Assembly (NCBI GenBank): GCA_905234555.1
Contig: CAJOHO010000003.1
Location: 1 to 60,028 of the forward strand
Length of the DNA: 60,028 bases
Source of the DNA: an uncultured Bacteroidaceae bacterium
GTDB taxonomy: Bacteria > Bacteroidota > Bacteroidia > Bacteroidales > Bacteroidaceae
Direction: 5' to 3'
The notes under the pieces were generated by a model. It saw only the letters and a list, made by a program, of their open reading frames with translations, had not been told where the DNA came from and searched no databases. The stretch's first letter is position 1; each line of letters starts with the position of its first letter. Both the position numbers and the translations under genes were made by a program. Below, in pieces: positions 8,601 to 17,161 of the stretch.

Positions 8601-10255
8601 GTGCTGGTTGGACCGATTTCACAGGTGAAGACAACGTGGACGGCAAGAACAATATCTACAACCAGAATGCTTGGGAAGCAGGCGACGCAGCCTTCAACTT
8701 CGTAGAGAACTGGCTCGACGACGGACAGTGGCACTTCTATGTAGCCAACTTCACAGAGACGGGTCTCACCATCTACCTCGACGGTGTGGTAAAGAACCAG
8801 TGGACATTAGACGGAACCGAAGGACATACCCTCAATGGTCTCTTCAGCAACGGAGCTGAACTCCAGTACATCTGCCTCGGTGGTAACCAGGCTTGGGACT
8901 GGAACGACGGTGACAGCCCATTCCGCTTCGACGACGTCACAGTTGCCAACTACGTAATGCCAGAGGATATCATGGCTGAACTCTATGCAGCCAAGGCTCC
9001 TTCTTCATCTAACGAAGCCGACGAACTCGTTGCACCAGAAGGATGGACACAGCTCGTAACCAACGGTAACCTCGCTGGTGACGATATTCACAGCTACCTT
9101 TCTAAGGAAGCTCCATCCGATGCTATCGTAGGTGCTCGCATCGTAGCCGGTGCAGGTAAGGACGGCAGCCGCGGAATCGAGGTAGCTGCTGCAGCTCAGG
9201 TTCAGGATCCTTGGGAATCTCAGGTATGGATTGTTCTCGACGAGGCTCTGCCCGAGGGATCAAGCCTCCACGTAGAATTCGACTACAAGGCCAACCAGGC
9301 CGCTACAGTTGGAACCCAGGCTCATGGCGTTCCAGGTGAATACCAGCACTGGTCAGCACTGGGCGACGTGAATTTCACCACCGAATGGCAGCACTTCTCA
9401 AAAGACATTACAGTTGACGCTTCAATGGCAAAGGGTGATAACGGTAACGGCGACGGTATCGGTGTGATCAGTATTGCCTTCAACCTCTCGCAGGAGAGCA
9501 AGGACGTGGTCTATAACTTCGACAACTTCGGTGTATGGAGCCAGGCACCAGTTCCTGTTGACGAGTGGACAGATCTCATCGTCAACGGCACGATGGAAGG
9601 CGACGATATGTCCTGCTTCTACGTTACAGAACAAGGCATCGGTGGTCCATATCTCGCTTACGCCTTCGACGGCATCGGTGTTGACGGCAGCAAGGCCGTA
9701 CGCGTACAGTCAGCCGACGGACCCGCCAACGACTGGGATACTCAGTTCTTCATCCGTCTGCCTTACGAACTGCCTGCCGGAACTAAGTACAAGCTCAGCT
9801 TCGACTACAAGGCAGATGTAGCTGGTGGTTGTGACACTCAGAGCCACAACGAGCCAGGTCAGTATATCCACTGGGCATGTGCCGGTTCACCTTCGTTCAC
9901 TACAGAATGGCAGTCTTACTCGTATGAAGGAAATGTTCTTTCTGAGTGTGACGGTACTGAAGACACGAACAGTCACATCATGAAGAACTTCCAGACCATT
10001 GCCTTCAACCTCGCAAAGAACGGAGTGGCTACCAACTTCATCTTCGACAACGTGAAGTTCGAAATACCAGCCAACGTTGCTGAGACCCTCACACCCACCA
10101 CAGCCGAGAACACAGATCCTTACCGTGTAGGTATCGACCAGCTCGTGGTTGACGCAGAGAACGCCGCCATCTTCGACCTCACCGGTCGTCGTGTGGACAA
10201 CGTCCTGAAGGGTGGCCTCTACATTATCAACGGTAAAAAGGTCTTCGTGAAGTAA
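5647..10255 (+). CDS. Large secreted multidomain protein, frameshifted in signal peptide
   Basis: About 1,535 residues if one frameshift is repaired. The ATG at 5647 (or 5653) opens a clear signal peptide (MKKIYLFLVLVAAVLF), but this frame stops at 5736-5738. The next frame is open from 5708 and reads PAQAQRKAIEQKPL, a perfect signal-peptidase site, so one extra base lies between about 5701 and 5708. The long frame continues to 10255. By eye: two N-terminal repeats of about 110 residues (each with a YIQG motif and W-K/I-K-G-T), a beta-sandwich module near residues 400-570, a helical linker, a LamG/concanavalin-like domain (about 790-1010, ISFWVNANG ... WHFYVANF ... IYLDGVV), and two related carbohydrate-binding-like modules (about 1035-1180 and 1195-1345; LHVEFDYKAN and YKLSFDYKAD). 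The end (IFDLTGRRV ... GLYIINGKKVFVK) resembles a type IX secretion C-terminal domain. Likely a surface-exposed glycan-binding protein; no catalytic domain is recognised. Confidence 0.8.
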
Positions 10256-10274
10256 TCATAAAACCAATATCAAC

Positions 10275-10308
10275 AAGAAGGTCGGCACTCGTTGCCGGCC
10301 TTTTTTGT
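10275..10308 (+). terminator. Terminator of the large secreted protein gene
   Basis: AAGGTCGGCA, short loop, TTGCCGGCCTT followed by TTTTTT. Confidence 0.85.
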
Positions 10309-10417
10309 TGTATGACGATGTGCCTCGCTAAATAAAAACTGATGAGGGTTTTTCATTAAAATCGTAGGAAGATTTGAGGAAAAATAGGGGTGAGAAGTAA
10401 AAAAGATGCTGAAAAAT

Positions 10418-10448
10418 TTTGTGCGTAAAGAAATTTGCCGTACCTTTG
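10418..10448 (+). promoter_or_regulatory. Promoter of tRNA-Glu
   Basis: TTTG at 10418-10421, 19 bp, TACCTTTG at 10441-10448, ending 18 bp before the tRNA. Confidence 0.8.
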
Positions 10449-10466
10449 CACTCGCAAATCAAAAAT

Positions 10467-10538
10467 GGCGCTTTCGTCTAGCGGCTAGGACACATGCCTC
10501 TCACGCATGGAACACGGGTTCGATTCCCGTAGGCGCTA
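10467..10538 (+). tRNA. tRNA-Glu (anticodon CTC)
   Basis: The cloverleaf is complete: acceptor GGCGCTT/AGGCGCT with two G-U pairs, D-arm around TCTAGCGGCTAGGA, anticodon stem CATGC/GCATG with loop CTCTCAC giving anticodon CTC, and T-loop GGTTCGATTCC. CCA is not encoded. Reads GAG codons. Confidence 0.93.
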
Positions 10539-10675
10539 CAAACAACATGCTTAGTGCAAATGAAGAGTTTAAGTCTTTCAAGGATATTAAACTCTTTTTC
10601 ATGTTTTATAGAGACAATAAAAGCATTCATTCAATTTTACATGAAAGGCAGTACATGCCTAAATACAATCCTTGT

Positions 10676-11572
10676 ATGAAAAAGAACTTACGATTCCTTA
10701 TTCTGTCAGCAATTGTATGCTGCATGACAACGGCAAATGCCCAGGGAGATTACGACAAGTACGAAAAAGACAACACAACCTATGGTACCACACCATTCAT
10801 CAATTTGAGCGATATGCCACAGCTCTACGACTGCATGCCCGCTCATCCTTCGTTCGACAGTCCTGAGTTTGCCAATGATATGGTACGCTACCTTTGGGGA
10901 AAACAGCAACGCAGCGACGAAGACAGGGTAAACGTAGCCATTGCCGATGCCGAATGGGACAATCTGGAAAAAGTATATGCCAACTGGAAAGATGCTTTCG
11001 GAATGGAGGTCTCACAGGAGAATACTCCTAAGATATATGCCTTGCTCAACAAGAGCCTTCGCACCACCGATCCTACACGCAGAGCCGTGAAAGCCCAGTA
11101 CAGCCGTCAGCGTCCGTTTGAACGCTTCAACGACGCTATGCCTTCGCACGAGGAAGACGATCTGCGCGGAGAAGGCAGCTATCCTTCTGGTCATACGCTT
11201 CGCGGATGGACCATCACGCTGCTCATGATCCAAATAGCTCCTGAGCGAGCTGCCGAAATCTACAAGCGTGGTATGGACTATGGTTACAGCCGTGTCATCG
11301 TAGGTGCCCATTGGCAGTCCGACGTTGACAACAGCCGTATGGCAGCCAGTCTCCTGTTCAGCATTCTTCAGACGAACGACGATTTCCAAACCATGATGAA
11401 GGAGGCCCAGCAAGAATATAGGGAAAAAACGCAGAATGTGGGTGTTCGTGCTTTGGAAGCCAGCAGTAATACCAACAACCCTTTGCACACTTACACCCTC
11501 GACGGTAAACTTGCCGGTGAAGGTGCTCATGGCATTCTCATCAGCGACGGGCAGAAAATCCTGACACGATAA
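10676..11572 (+). CDS. Class A non-specific acid phosphatase (PAP2 family)
   Basis: 298 residues from the ATG at 10676; the frame is open further upstream but runs through the tRNA gene, so the start is here. A signal peptide (MKKNLRFLILSAIVCCMTTANAQ) shows export to the periplasm. The three phosphatase signature blocks are present: K-X6-RP in KAQYSRQRPF, PSGHT in SYPSGHTLRGW, and SR-X5-H-X3-D in SRVIVGAHWQSD. These make a vanadate-type active site with a phospho-His intermediate, typical of PhoC/PhoN enzymes that strip phosphate from organic esters. It follows tRNA-Glu by 137 bp and may be read from the same promoter, as no other TAnnTTTG is seen. A terminator-like hairpin follows at 11601. 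Confidence 0.92.
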   Translation: MKKNLRFLILSAIVCCMTTANAQGDYDKYEKDNTTYGTTPFINLSDMPQLYDCMPAHPSFDSPEFANDMVRYLWGKQQRSDEDRVNVAIADAEWDNLEKVYANWKDAFGMEVSQENTPKIYALLNKSLRTTDPTRRAVKAQYSRQRPFERFNDAMPSHEEDDLRGEGSYPSGHTLRGWTITLLMIQIAPERAAEIYKRGMDYGYSRVIVGAHWQSDVDNSRMAASLLFSILQTNDDFQTMMKEAQQEYREKTQNVGVRALEASSNTNNPLHTYTLDGKLAGEGAHGILISDGQKILTR

Positions 11573-11600
11573 CATCCCCTATCTATTGGAACACACTTTT

Positions 11601-11643
11601 AGTATAAGTCTCCTGTAAGGTTCTCTTTGCAGGAGATTTTTCT
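11601..11643 (+). terminator. Terminator after acid phosphatase
   Basis: TCTCCTG pairs with CAGGAGA around a loop of about 13 nt, then TTTTTCTTTCC. Confidence 0.7.
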
Positions 11644-11677
11644 TTCCTTTCATTTCTTGTAAAGAAGGGGTACATAT

Positions 11678-12229
11678 TTATAGGATATAGAGTGCTATGG
11701 CAGCACAGGCTTCGGCATCAGCCAATGCGTGGTGATGGTTCTGGAGGTCATAGCCGCAGGCAGCTGCAACAGTGTGGAGCTGGTGATTGGGCAGCGAATG
11801 CCCGAACTGTCGGCGGGCAGCTGCAAGGGTGTCGTAGAATCGGTAGTCGGGATAGTCCATCTGATAGGTCTTGAAAGCTGCTTTCAGACAACCTTCATCG
11901 AAACGGGCATTGTGAGCCACGAAAGAGATGGATGCTATCTGGTAGCGGAGATCATCGGTTGCTTGCTGGTCTGGAAAGAATACATAGGCTATCCGTTCTT
12001 CCAACTGTTGCCACACTTTCGAGAAAACTGGTGCATCGTCTGTATCGCATTGACTCAGTCCATGAACCTGCTGACACCAATAGCTGTAGTAGTTCGGCTC
12101 TGGCTGAATCAAGCTATAGAAGCTGTCAACCACCTGCCCATTACGCACCATAACTACTCCCATGGAGCAGACACTCGACGGTTGCTGATTGGCTGTCTCG
12201 AAATCGATGGCAATAAAGTCGCGGATCAT
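11678..12229 (-). CDS. DnaQ-like 3'-5' exonuclease (DEDDh)
   Basis: 183 residues forming a single exonuclease domain. Motif I is FIAIDFETA with Asp9 and Glu11, motif II is FVAHNARFDEG near residues 105-115, and motif III is HHALADAEA near residue 165, so all DEDDh metal ligands are present. Proteins of this type degrade single-stranded DNA or RNA from the 3' end and are related to the proofreading subunit of DNA polymerase III, but no polymerase-binding region is visible. The start codon overlaps the stop of the small membrane protein gene by four bases (12226-12229), so the two are translationally coupled. Confidence 0.9.
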   Translation of the reverse strand: MIRDFIAIDFETANQQPSSVCSMGVVMVRNGQVVDSFYSLIQPEPNYYSYWCQQVHGLSQCDTDDAPVFSKVWQQLEERIAYVFFPDQQATDDLRYQIASISFVAHNARFDEGCLKAAFKTYQMDYPDYRFYDTLAAARRQFGHSLPNHQLHTVAAACGYDLQNHHHALADAEACAAIALYIL

Positions 12230-12423
12230 TTTTCTTTTGTAAATCTGTAAACCGCCAGTGTTGGCAGAATAACCAATAGCAGTAATGCAATCTCTACCAA
12301 AGCGTAGGATCCGAAACAGTCAACCAGTTTCTGGAATCCCAGAACTCCATCCACCAGTAAGACCAAAAGGGCAAACCAGCAGACAAAGAATATGGCAGCA
12401 TACTTGATTTTACGTTTTTTCAT
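12226..12423 (-). CDS. Small two-TM membrane protein
   Basis: 65 residues: a basic start (MKKRKIKY), two hydrophobic segments (about residues 8-28 and 42-60) and a basic end (RFTKEK), consistent with an inner-membrane hairpin with both ends in the cytoplasm. No family is recognised. It overlaps the exonuclease start by four bases, which supports it being translated. A dispersed palindromic repeat lies just upstream. Confidence 0.6.
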   Translation of the reverse strand: MKKRKIKYAAIFFVCWFALLVLLVDGVLGFQKLVDCFGSYALVEIALLLLVILPTLAVYRFTKEK

Positions 12424-12461
12424 TAAAGTTTAGACATAAAACGTTCCATTTCATGGGGCCG

Positions 12462-12525
12462 TTTTCTCGCCATGCCAAAGCTCAAGCAAGCTTAGCTATG
12501 GTCATTTGGCTTAACGAAAACGTTC
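12462..12525. repeat. Dispersed palindromic repeat, second copy
   Basis: CGTTTTCTCGCCATG at one end and CTTAACGAAAACG at the other flank an internal palindrome (AAGCTCAAGCAAGCTT-like). It matches the 79-bp insertion at 1889-1967. Here it overlaps the last codons (RFR) and stop of the thioesterase gene, so the repeat supplies the gene's C-terminus. Confidence 0.75.
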
Positions 12526-12873
12526 TTTATCTACGATAAATCTCAGGTGTGTGCCCTCTCCGAGTAGTACGTCGGCACAATAAGCAGCCACCTTGAACTC
12601 AATCTTTTTTCCATCGACTTTAGTTACCTCTGCTGTAGCACAGACCCTGTCGCCAATCTTCGATGGCTTCAGGTGAGATGATTCAATATATCCGCCAACA
12701 GTTGTGCAACCTTCAGGCAACACATCGGCAACAGCCAGCATTGCAGCATTCTCCATCAGGGCCAGCATTGCAGGGGTTGCAAGAACAGGCAAATCTCCAG
12801 ACCCCATCCGGATTGCGGTTACGGAATCTGAAACTGTTAGCTCACTTGTATGTTTTAATCCTACTTCAATCAT
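12511..12873 (-). CDS. FlK-like hotdog thioesterase
   Basis: 120 residues, a single hotdog domain. The N-terminal region (PVLATPAMLALMENAA) with its conserved Glu, the central GYIESSHLKPSKIGDRV block and the GTHLRFIVD end match the fluoroacetyl-CoA thioesterase-like family, which is widespread and usually of unknown physiological role; it probably hydrolyses a small acyl-CoA. The last residues are supplied by a dispersed palindromic repeat. It starts three bases after the stop of the 61-residue cysteine protein, so the two form an operon from the promoter at 13096-13127. Confidence 0.85.
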   Translation of the reverse strand: MIEVGLKHTSELTVSDSVTAIRMGSGDLPVLATPAMLALMENAAMLAVADVLPEGCTTVGGYIESSHLKPSKIGDRVCATAEVTKVDGKKIEFKVAAYCADVLLGEGTHLRFIVDKERFR

Positions 12874-12876
12874 TGA

Positions 12877-13062
12877 TTATTGATACTTCCAGAAGTCATA
12901 CTTCTTGCGTAGCTCTTCTTGCTTCTCCTTTGGCAGCGACTTAAAATAGCCTCGCCAGCTGGGACAGAAGTTGATCTGCCAGCGCCAGAAGCGGCCGATG
13001 AGTGACTTCGGGTTTTTGTCATACGCAGCACGTAGCTTGCAGTTCTCACAAGGGTACTTCAT
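12877..13062 (-). CDS. Small Cys-containing conserved protein
   Basis: 61 residues starting MKYPCENCKLRAAYDKNPK, with a CxxC pair at residues 5 and 8 and a third Cys in NFCPSWRGYFKSLP; the rest is basic and aromatic. The Cys arrangement suggests metal or iron-sulfur binding or a redox role, but I do not know a function. Short proteins of this character are common in Bacteroidales. It has a perfect promoter and is followed directly by the thioesterase gene. Confidence 0.75.
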   Translation of the reverse strand: MKYPCENCKLRAAYDKNPKSLIGRFWRWQINFCPSWRGYFKSLPKEKQEELRKKYDFWKYQ

Positions 13063-13095
13063 CGTCGTATTTGTTTAGATGTTTTTTGACGTCGG

Positions 13096-13127
13096 CAAAG
13101 ATACGATTTATTTTTCACATCACCAAA
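13096..13127 (-). promoter_or_regulatory. Promoter of the Cys protein/thioesterase operon
   Basis: On the minus strand: TTTG (13124-13127), 20 bp, TATCTTTG (13096-13103), about 34 bp before the start. Confidence 0.8.
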
Positions 13128-13194
13128 GCTAAATCGAAACAAATTCATTTTTTTTGCACACATCATCGGGACGACGGCAAGGGCGTGTGATATA

Positions 13195-13977
13195 TTACCC
13201 CATAACCACATCGAGCACCATCATCAGGACGAAGCCGATGGCAAAACCGATGGTGCTGAGATTGGAGTGCAGACCGTTGGAGGCTTCAGGGATGAGTTCT
13301 TCGACAACTACGTAGAACATAGCACCAGCAGCAAAAGCAAGCATGTAAGGGAGAACGGGCATGAGCAGAGAGGCGAGCAGTAGGACGGCAATGGCTCCGA
13401 TGGGTTCGACAGCTCCGCTGAGTGAGCCGATGAGAAACGACTTCCACTTGGAATTGCCTGCTGCACGCATCGGCATAGAAATGATAGCTCCTTCAGGAAT
13501 ATTCTGGATGGCAATACCCAATGAAACGGCGACGGCACTGGCAAGGGAGATATTCGTGGCAGCACTATCAGCTCCTGCAAACACCACACCGACTGCCATT
13601 CCTTCTGGCAAGTTGTGGATGGTGACAGCAAGGGCCAGCATCGCAGTCTTAGAAAGATGCGAACGCATACCCTCTGGCTTGTCTGTGCCGATATGCAGGT
13701 GAGGTGTCAGTTCGTCGATGAGTAACAGGAATCCCATACCCAACAGAAAACCAACGGCAGCAGGGAATACCGACCATTTGCCGTTATCTGCTCCCATCTC
13801 CATCGCTGGTATCAGCAGCGACCACACCGATGCCGCCACCATCACACCCGATGCAAAGCCCAGCAATGCTTTCTGCAGTCGAGGCGACATCTCATCCCTC
13901 ATGAAAAAAACAAAGGCTGAGCCGAGCATCGTGCCCAGCAGCGGAATCAGCAGTCCTATGATTAATGTCGTTGTCAT
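13195..13977 (-). CDS. ZIP family divalent metal transporter
   Basis: 260 residues from the ATG at 13977; a start nine codons earlier is open but would lie inside the -7 element, so it is rejected. Eight hydrophobic segments are visible. The metal-binding motifs HNLPEG (fourth segment) and QNIPEG (fifth) are those of ZIP permeases. A short His-containing loop (LTPHLHIG) is present between segments. It imports zinc or a related divalent metal into the cytoplasm. A perfect inverted repeat sits on the promoter (14021-14039), which suggests metal-dependent repression. Confidence 0.92.
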   Translation of the reverse strand: MTTTLIIGLLIPLLGTMLGSAFVFFMRDEMSPRLQKALLGFASGVMVAASVWSLLIPAMEMGADNGKWSVFPAAVGFLLGMGFLLLIDELTPHLHIGTDKPEGMRSHLSKTAMLALAVTIHNLPEGMAVGVVFAGADSAATNISLASAVAVSLGIAIQNIPEGAIISMPMRAAGNSKWKSFLIGSLSGAVEPIGAIAVLLLASLLMPVLPYMLAFAAGAMFYVVVEELIPEASNGLHSNLSTIGFAIGFVLMMVLDVVMG

Positions 13978-14001
13978 TTGTCCTATCTCATAATCACGCC
14001 G

Positions 14002-14009
14002 CAAAGATA
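14002..14009 (-). promoter_or_regulatory. -7 element of the ZIP transporter gene
   Basis: TATCTTTG on the minus strand, 25 bp before the chosen start. The -33 position falls in a perfect inverted repeat. Confidence 0.7.
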
Positions 14010-14020
14010 CGGCAAATAAA

Positions 14021-14039
14021 TAAGGTACGCAATACCTTA
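14021..14039. promoter_or_regulatory. Candidate operator over the ZIP gene promoter
   Basis: TAAGGTA, 5 bp, TACCTTA: a perfect 7-bp inverted repeat centred about 25 bp upstream of the -7 element, covering the -33 region. It has the size of a site for a dimeric metal-responsive repressor (Fur, DtxR/MntR or MarR type). No such regulator gene is in the window. Confidence 0.5.
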
Positions 14040-14140
14040 AAGTGATGATAAGGAAAAGGAGAGCCGAAGCCCTCCTTTGAATTAAGTAATTTCAATCTTT
14101 ATGCTGGATTGAACTTGGACTTCGGCTGTTTGCAACGGCC

Positions 14141-14674
14141 TTACTTTTCCTTAGCTTTTCTTGCAAACTCGAATAACGACAGGGGCAGGTGGCAATAGCC
14201 ATCGGGATTCTTGTCGAGATAGTCCTGATGATACTCTTCCGCTGTATAGAAGTTCAGCAGAGGCAGTTTCTCTACAGCCAACGGCTGCTCATAGTTCTTC
14301 TGCTCTTCCGCAAAGACCTTCTCGATAATAGGCAAATCCGCAGTGTCAGTATAATAAACCCCTGTACGATAGCGAGTACCCTCATCATGTCCTTGTTTGT
14401 TAAGACTTGTGGGGTCGATGGCCTTGAAGAACATCCGTAACAGGAATTCGAGGCTGACTACATCGGGATAGAACCGCACAAAGACCGTCTCCGCAAAACC
14501 CGTCTGGTCGGTATATACCTCCTGATACGTCGGATTCTCCGTATGTCCGTTGGCGAATCCCACTTCCGTGATGGCTACGCCCTCAATCTGCTTGAAGTAG
14601 TGCTCTGTTCCCCAGAAACAGCCTCCAGCAAAGTAGATATCCTTTGTGGGCTTTATGTGTTTTCTTGTTTCCAT
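14141..14674 (-). CDS. msrA: Peptide methionine (S)-S-oxide reductase
   Basis: 177 residues. The catalytic motif GCFWGTEHYF places the nucleophilic Cys at residue 19. Later landmarks are GFANGHTENPTYQEV, GTRYRTGVYY and EEYHQDYL, all typical of MsrA. It repairs oxidised methionine residues using thioredoxin in the cytoplasm. No MsrB domain is fused. It lies 15 bp after the GH2 gene and could share a transcript with it. Confidence 0.95.
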   Translation of the reverse strand: METRKHIKPTKDIYFAGGCFWGTEHYFKQIEGVAITEVGFANGHTENPTYQEVYTDQTGFAETVFVRFYPDVVSLEFLLRMFFKAIDPTSLNKQGHDEGTRYRTGVYYTDTADLPIIEKVFAEEQKNYEQPLAVEKLPLLNFYTAEEYHQDYLDKNPDGYCHLPLSLFEFARKAKEK

Positions 14675-14689
14675 TCTGTGTTTATTTGA

Positions 14690-17095
14690 TTACTTGCTCT
14701 TCAGCGTCAGACTGGCGGTGGGCAGCGAACTTTTGATTGCCACGCTGACGGAGCCTTTCTTCTGCGTACTGCGAACAACCAGTAGCGCACGACCCTTCCA
14801 CGTTTTTACTTGAGGCGTAGGGTAGGGAACAGTGTCTTTCAGGTCGGCAGAGGCAAAGGCTAACAGCGTACCAGCACCTTTTACAGTGGCCTCGCAGTCG
14901 ATAGCGGCTTCGGGGACAGGTATGCCGTCCTTGTCAACCACCTCGACGGTGACGAATATCAGATCCTGTCCATCGGCTGTCATCACGGTGCGGTCGGGGG
15001 TAAGACGCAGACGGGCTGGGGCGCCAGCGGTGGAAAGGACAGCCCCCTCCCGACCTCCCCCAAGGGGGAGGGGAGTAGATACCTCGGCACGCAGTGTACC
15101 TGGTTCGTAGTTCACAGTAAAGACGGCCTTGAACTCAGTCTCGCGGCTCACCTGTTTCGAGCCGATGAGTTGGTCGTTAAGATAGAGCTTCACCTCCGGC
15201 GCTTTGGTATAGACCTCCACCTCGATGGGCTTACCTTCCCATCCTGGCCACGTCCACGACTCCCATGTGGGCCATACGCTCCACATCGTCGTCTTAATCT
15301 CGCCGTGGTAGCCATTCGGTTCTTTCACAGCAAGGTAGAGAACCCCCTCCATACCTCCCCGAGTGGAGGCTTCTACGTCCCCCTCGGGGGACAATAGGGG
15401 GGTCTTCCATAGCATCTCCCTATAATGGCTGATTGGTTTCCTCCAGCCAGTGATATCCACATCTCCACAGGGTGCACCGTGCCATTCGGGCTGTCCGCCC
15501 TCAATCCACGACTCGCCCTCACGTTCACCTTTATAGTAGTTACGACCTATGCCGCTCTCCCCCAGATAGTCGAGACCAGTCCAAACGATGTCGCCTACAA
15601 CGTAGGGGAAGTCGTTAGCCACAGCCCAGTTGCGGAAAGCATCACGCGGATAACTCTCCGTCTGCCAGATGACGCGTTTCGGGTCGCGTTCGTGGTCGCT
15701 GGCGTGCTTGAAAATCATGTAGTTATAACCTACCACGTCGAGCACTTCGGCGTGTGGATCGTAGATTTCCCAGTCGCGGTCCCAGGCACAGAGGGCTTCA
15801 GTGACGGGGCGCGTCGTATCATATTCGTGGATGGCCTTCTTCATCTGTCGGGCGGTATAAACCACGCGGATATCCTTTCGCTCGATGACTTCGTTGCCGA
15901 TGCTCCAGCAGATAACGCTGGGATGGTTGCGGTCGCGAAGCACCATCGCATGGATATCTTCGCGATAGCAGGAGTCGATGAGGGTGGAGTAGTCGTAGGG
16001 ATTCTTCTGTGTGCGCCAGCCGTCGAAAGCCTCGTCAATCACCAGCATACCAATCGAGTCGCAGGCGTCGAGGAAAGCACGGGTGGTGGGGTTGTGCGAG
16101 GTGCGGATGAGGTTGAAACCAGCCTCCTTCATCTGCTTCACCTTGCGGATTTCAGCTGCATCGAAAGCCATAGCGCCCAGCACACCGTCGTCGTGGTGAA
16201 CACAGGCGCCGCTGATCAGCACCTTCTTCCCATTCAGCATAAAGCCCTTCTCGGCATCGAACGAGAACGAACGCACACCGAATTTAGTGGAAACCCTTCC
16301 TTCAGCCCCCGATGGGGCTGTTATAGTAGCTTTCGTTGTGTAAAGATATGGCGACTCTGGCGACCAAAGCTTGGGATTGTTGATGGTGTAGGTAAAGGTG
16401 ACAGCTTTGCTCTCACCCGCTTTCAGCGATACTTCCTGCTGTTGACCTTCCACTTCAACGGTGCCCTGTTGGTTCGTGGCGCTTTCGTTTTCTACAGTTA
16501 CTTCAACCTTAACCTTTGCCTTGTCGGCACTAACTTCCGGCGTAGTGACGAACACCCCGTTCTCAGCAATATGCAGCAACGGCATCGTCTCTAACCACAC
16601 ATGGCGGTAGATACCCGAACCACTATACCAGCGACAGTTGGGCTGTTCAGAGTTGTTTACCTTCACCACCACCTCGTTGGGTTCCTTACCTTTATGAATA
16701 TAAGGAGTGATATCGACGGTGAATGGCGTATAGCCGTAGGCATGCTGACCCGCCTTCTGTCCATTAATGAAAACCTCAGCTTTCTGGTACACTCCCTCGA
16801 AGTGCAGCTTCACAAGTCCATCTCTCCACTCTTCACTCTTCACGCTAAACGTTTTCCTATACTCTCCTTTGCCGGCCTCAAACCATCCACCGCCAGTGCC
16901 CGTAGCACCCTTACCCGAATGGGGACCTTCGTAGATGTCCCAGTCATGTGGCAGATTAACGGATTGAATGCTTGACGATTGACCATTAATAATTCGAGTA
17001 AAGGTCCACCCGTCATCGAACAACGTCCGATGGCTTTGTGCTGCCACTCCTGTAGTCAACAAAAGTGCACAAATAACTCCATAGATCTTCTTCAT
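14690..17095 (-). CDS. GH2 family glycoside hydrolase (beta-galactosidase-like)
   Basis: 801 residues from the ATG at 17095 (further in-frame ATGs lie upstream). A signal peptide (MKKIYGVICALLLTTGVAAQ) indicates a periplasmic or lipid-free exported enzyme. It has the GH2 order: sugar-binding jelly roll, Ig-like domain, TIM barrel with acid/base Glu in WSIGNEV and nucleophile Glu in VIWQTESYP, then C-terminal Ig-like domains. It probably removes terminal beta-galactosyl or related residues from plant or host glycans. Two GC-rich hairpin elements sit in frame inside the C-terminal half (15339-15406 and 15037-15083), coding for peptides such as TPLLSPEGD and TPLPLGGGREG that do not look like part of the fold. 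Confidence 0.92.
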   Translation of the reverse strand: MKKIYGVICALLLTTGVAAQSHRTLFDDGWTFTRIINGQSSSIQSVNLPHDWDIYEGPHSGKGATGTGGGWFEAGKGEYRKTFSVKSEEWRDGLVKLHFEGVYQKAEVFINGQKAGQHAYGYTPFTVDITPYIHKGKEPNEVVVKVNNSEQPNCRWYSGSGIYRHVWLETMPLLHIAENGVFVTTPEVSADKAKVKVEVTVENESATNQQGTVEVEGQQQEVSLKAGESKAVTFTYTINNPKLWSPESPYLYTTKATITAPSGAEGRVSTKFGVRSFSFDAEKGFMLNGKKVLISGACVHHDDGVLGAMAFDAAEIRKVKQMKEAGFNLIRTSHNPTTRAFLDACDSIGMLVIDEAFDGWRTQKNPYDYSTLIDSCYREDIHAMVLRDRNHPSVICWSIGNEVIERKDIRVVYTARQMKKAIHEYDTTRPVTEALCAWDRDWEIYDPHAEVLDVVGYNYMIFKHASDHERDPKRVIWQTESYPRDAFRNWAVANDFPYVVGDIVWTGLDYLGESGIGRNYYKGEREGESWIEGGQPEWHGAPCGDVDITGWRKPISHYREMLWKTPLLSPEGDVEASTRGGMEGVLYLAVKEPNGYHGEIKTTMWSVWPTWESWTWPGWEGKPIEVEVYTKAPEVKLYLNDQLIGSKQVSRETEFKAVFTVNYEPGTLRAEVSTPLPLGGGREGAVLSTAGAPARLRLTPDRTVMTADGQDLIFVTVEVVDKDGIPVPEAAIDCEATVKGAGTLLAFASADLKDTVPYPTPQVKTWKGRALLVVRSTQKKGSVSVAIKSSLPTASLTLKSK
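15037..15083 (-). repeat. GC-rich hairpin element in GH2 gene (copy A)
   Basis: In the coding orientation: head GTATCTACTCCCCTCCC, stem CCCCCTTGGGGG, then GGAGGTCGGGAGGGGGC. It is read in frame as TPLPLGGGREG. The head matches copies at 21311-21400 and 47471-47562. Confidence 0.75.
15339..15406 (-). repeat. GC-rich hairpin element in GH2 gene (copy B)
   Basis: Two stems are visible in coding orientation: TCCCCCGAGGGGGA and CCTCCACTCGGGGAGG, followed by GGAGGGGG. It is in frame and encodes TPLLSPEGDVEASTRGGMEG. Confidence 0.65.
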
Positions 17096-17161
17096 ATCCT
17101 TTATCATTTTTTTGTTTATTATCATTTTTATATCCTCATCGTTGAATACTCTGTGTTGAGG

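Noticed and set aside
10406-10675. N-terminal extension of the acid phosphatase
   Set aside because: The extension would read through tRNA-Glu; the signal peptide starts at 10676.
15425-16594. Plus-strand reading frame of 389 codons
   Set aside because: It is antisense to the GH2 gene, which has catalytic motifs; the frame is an effect of codon use.
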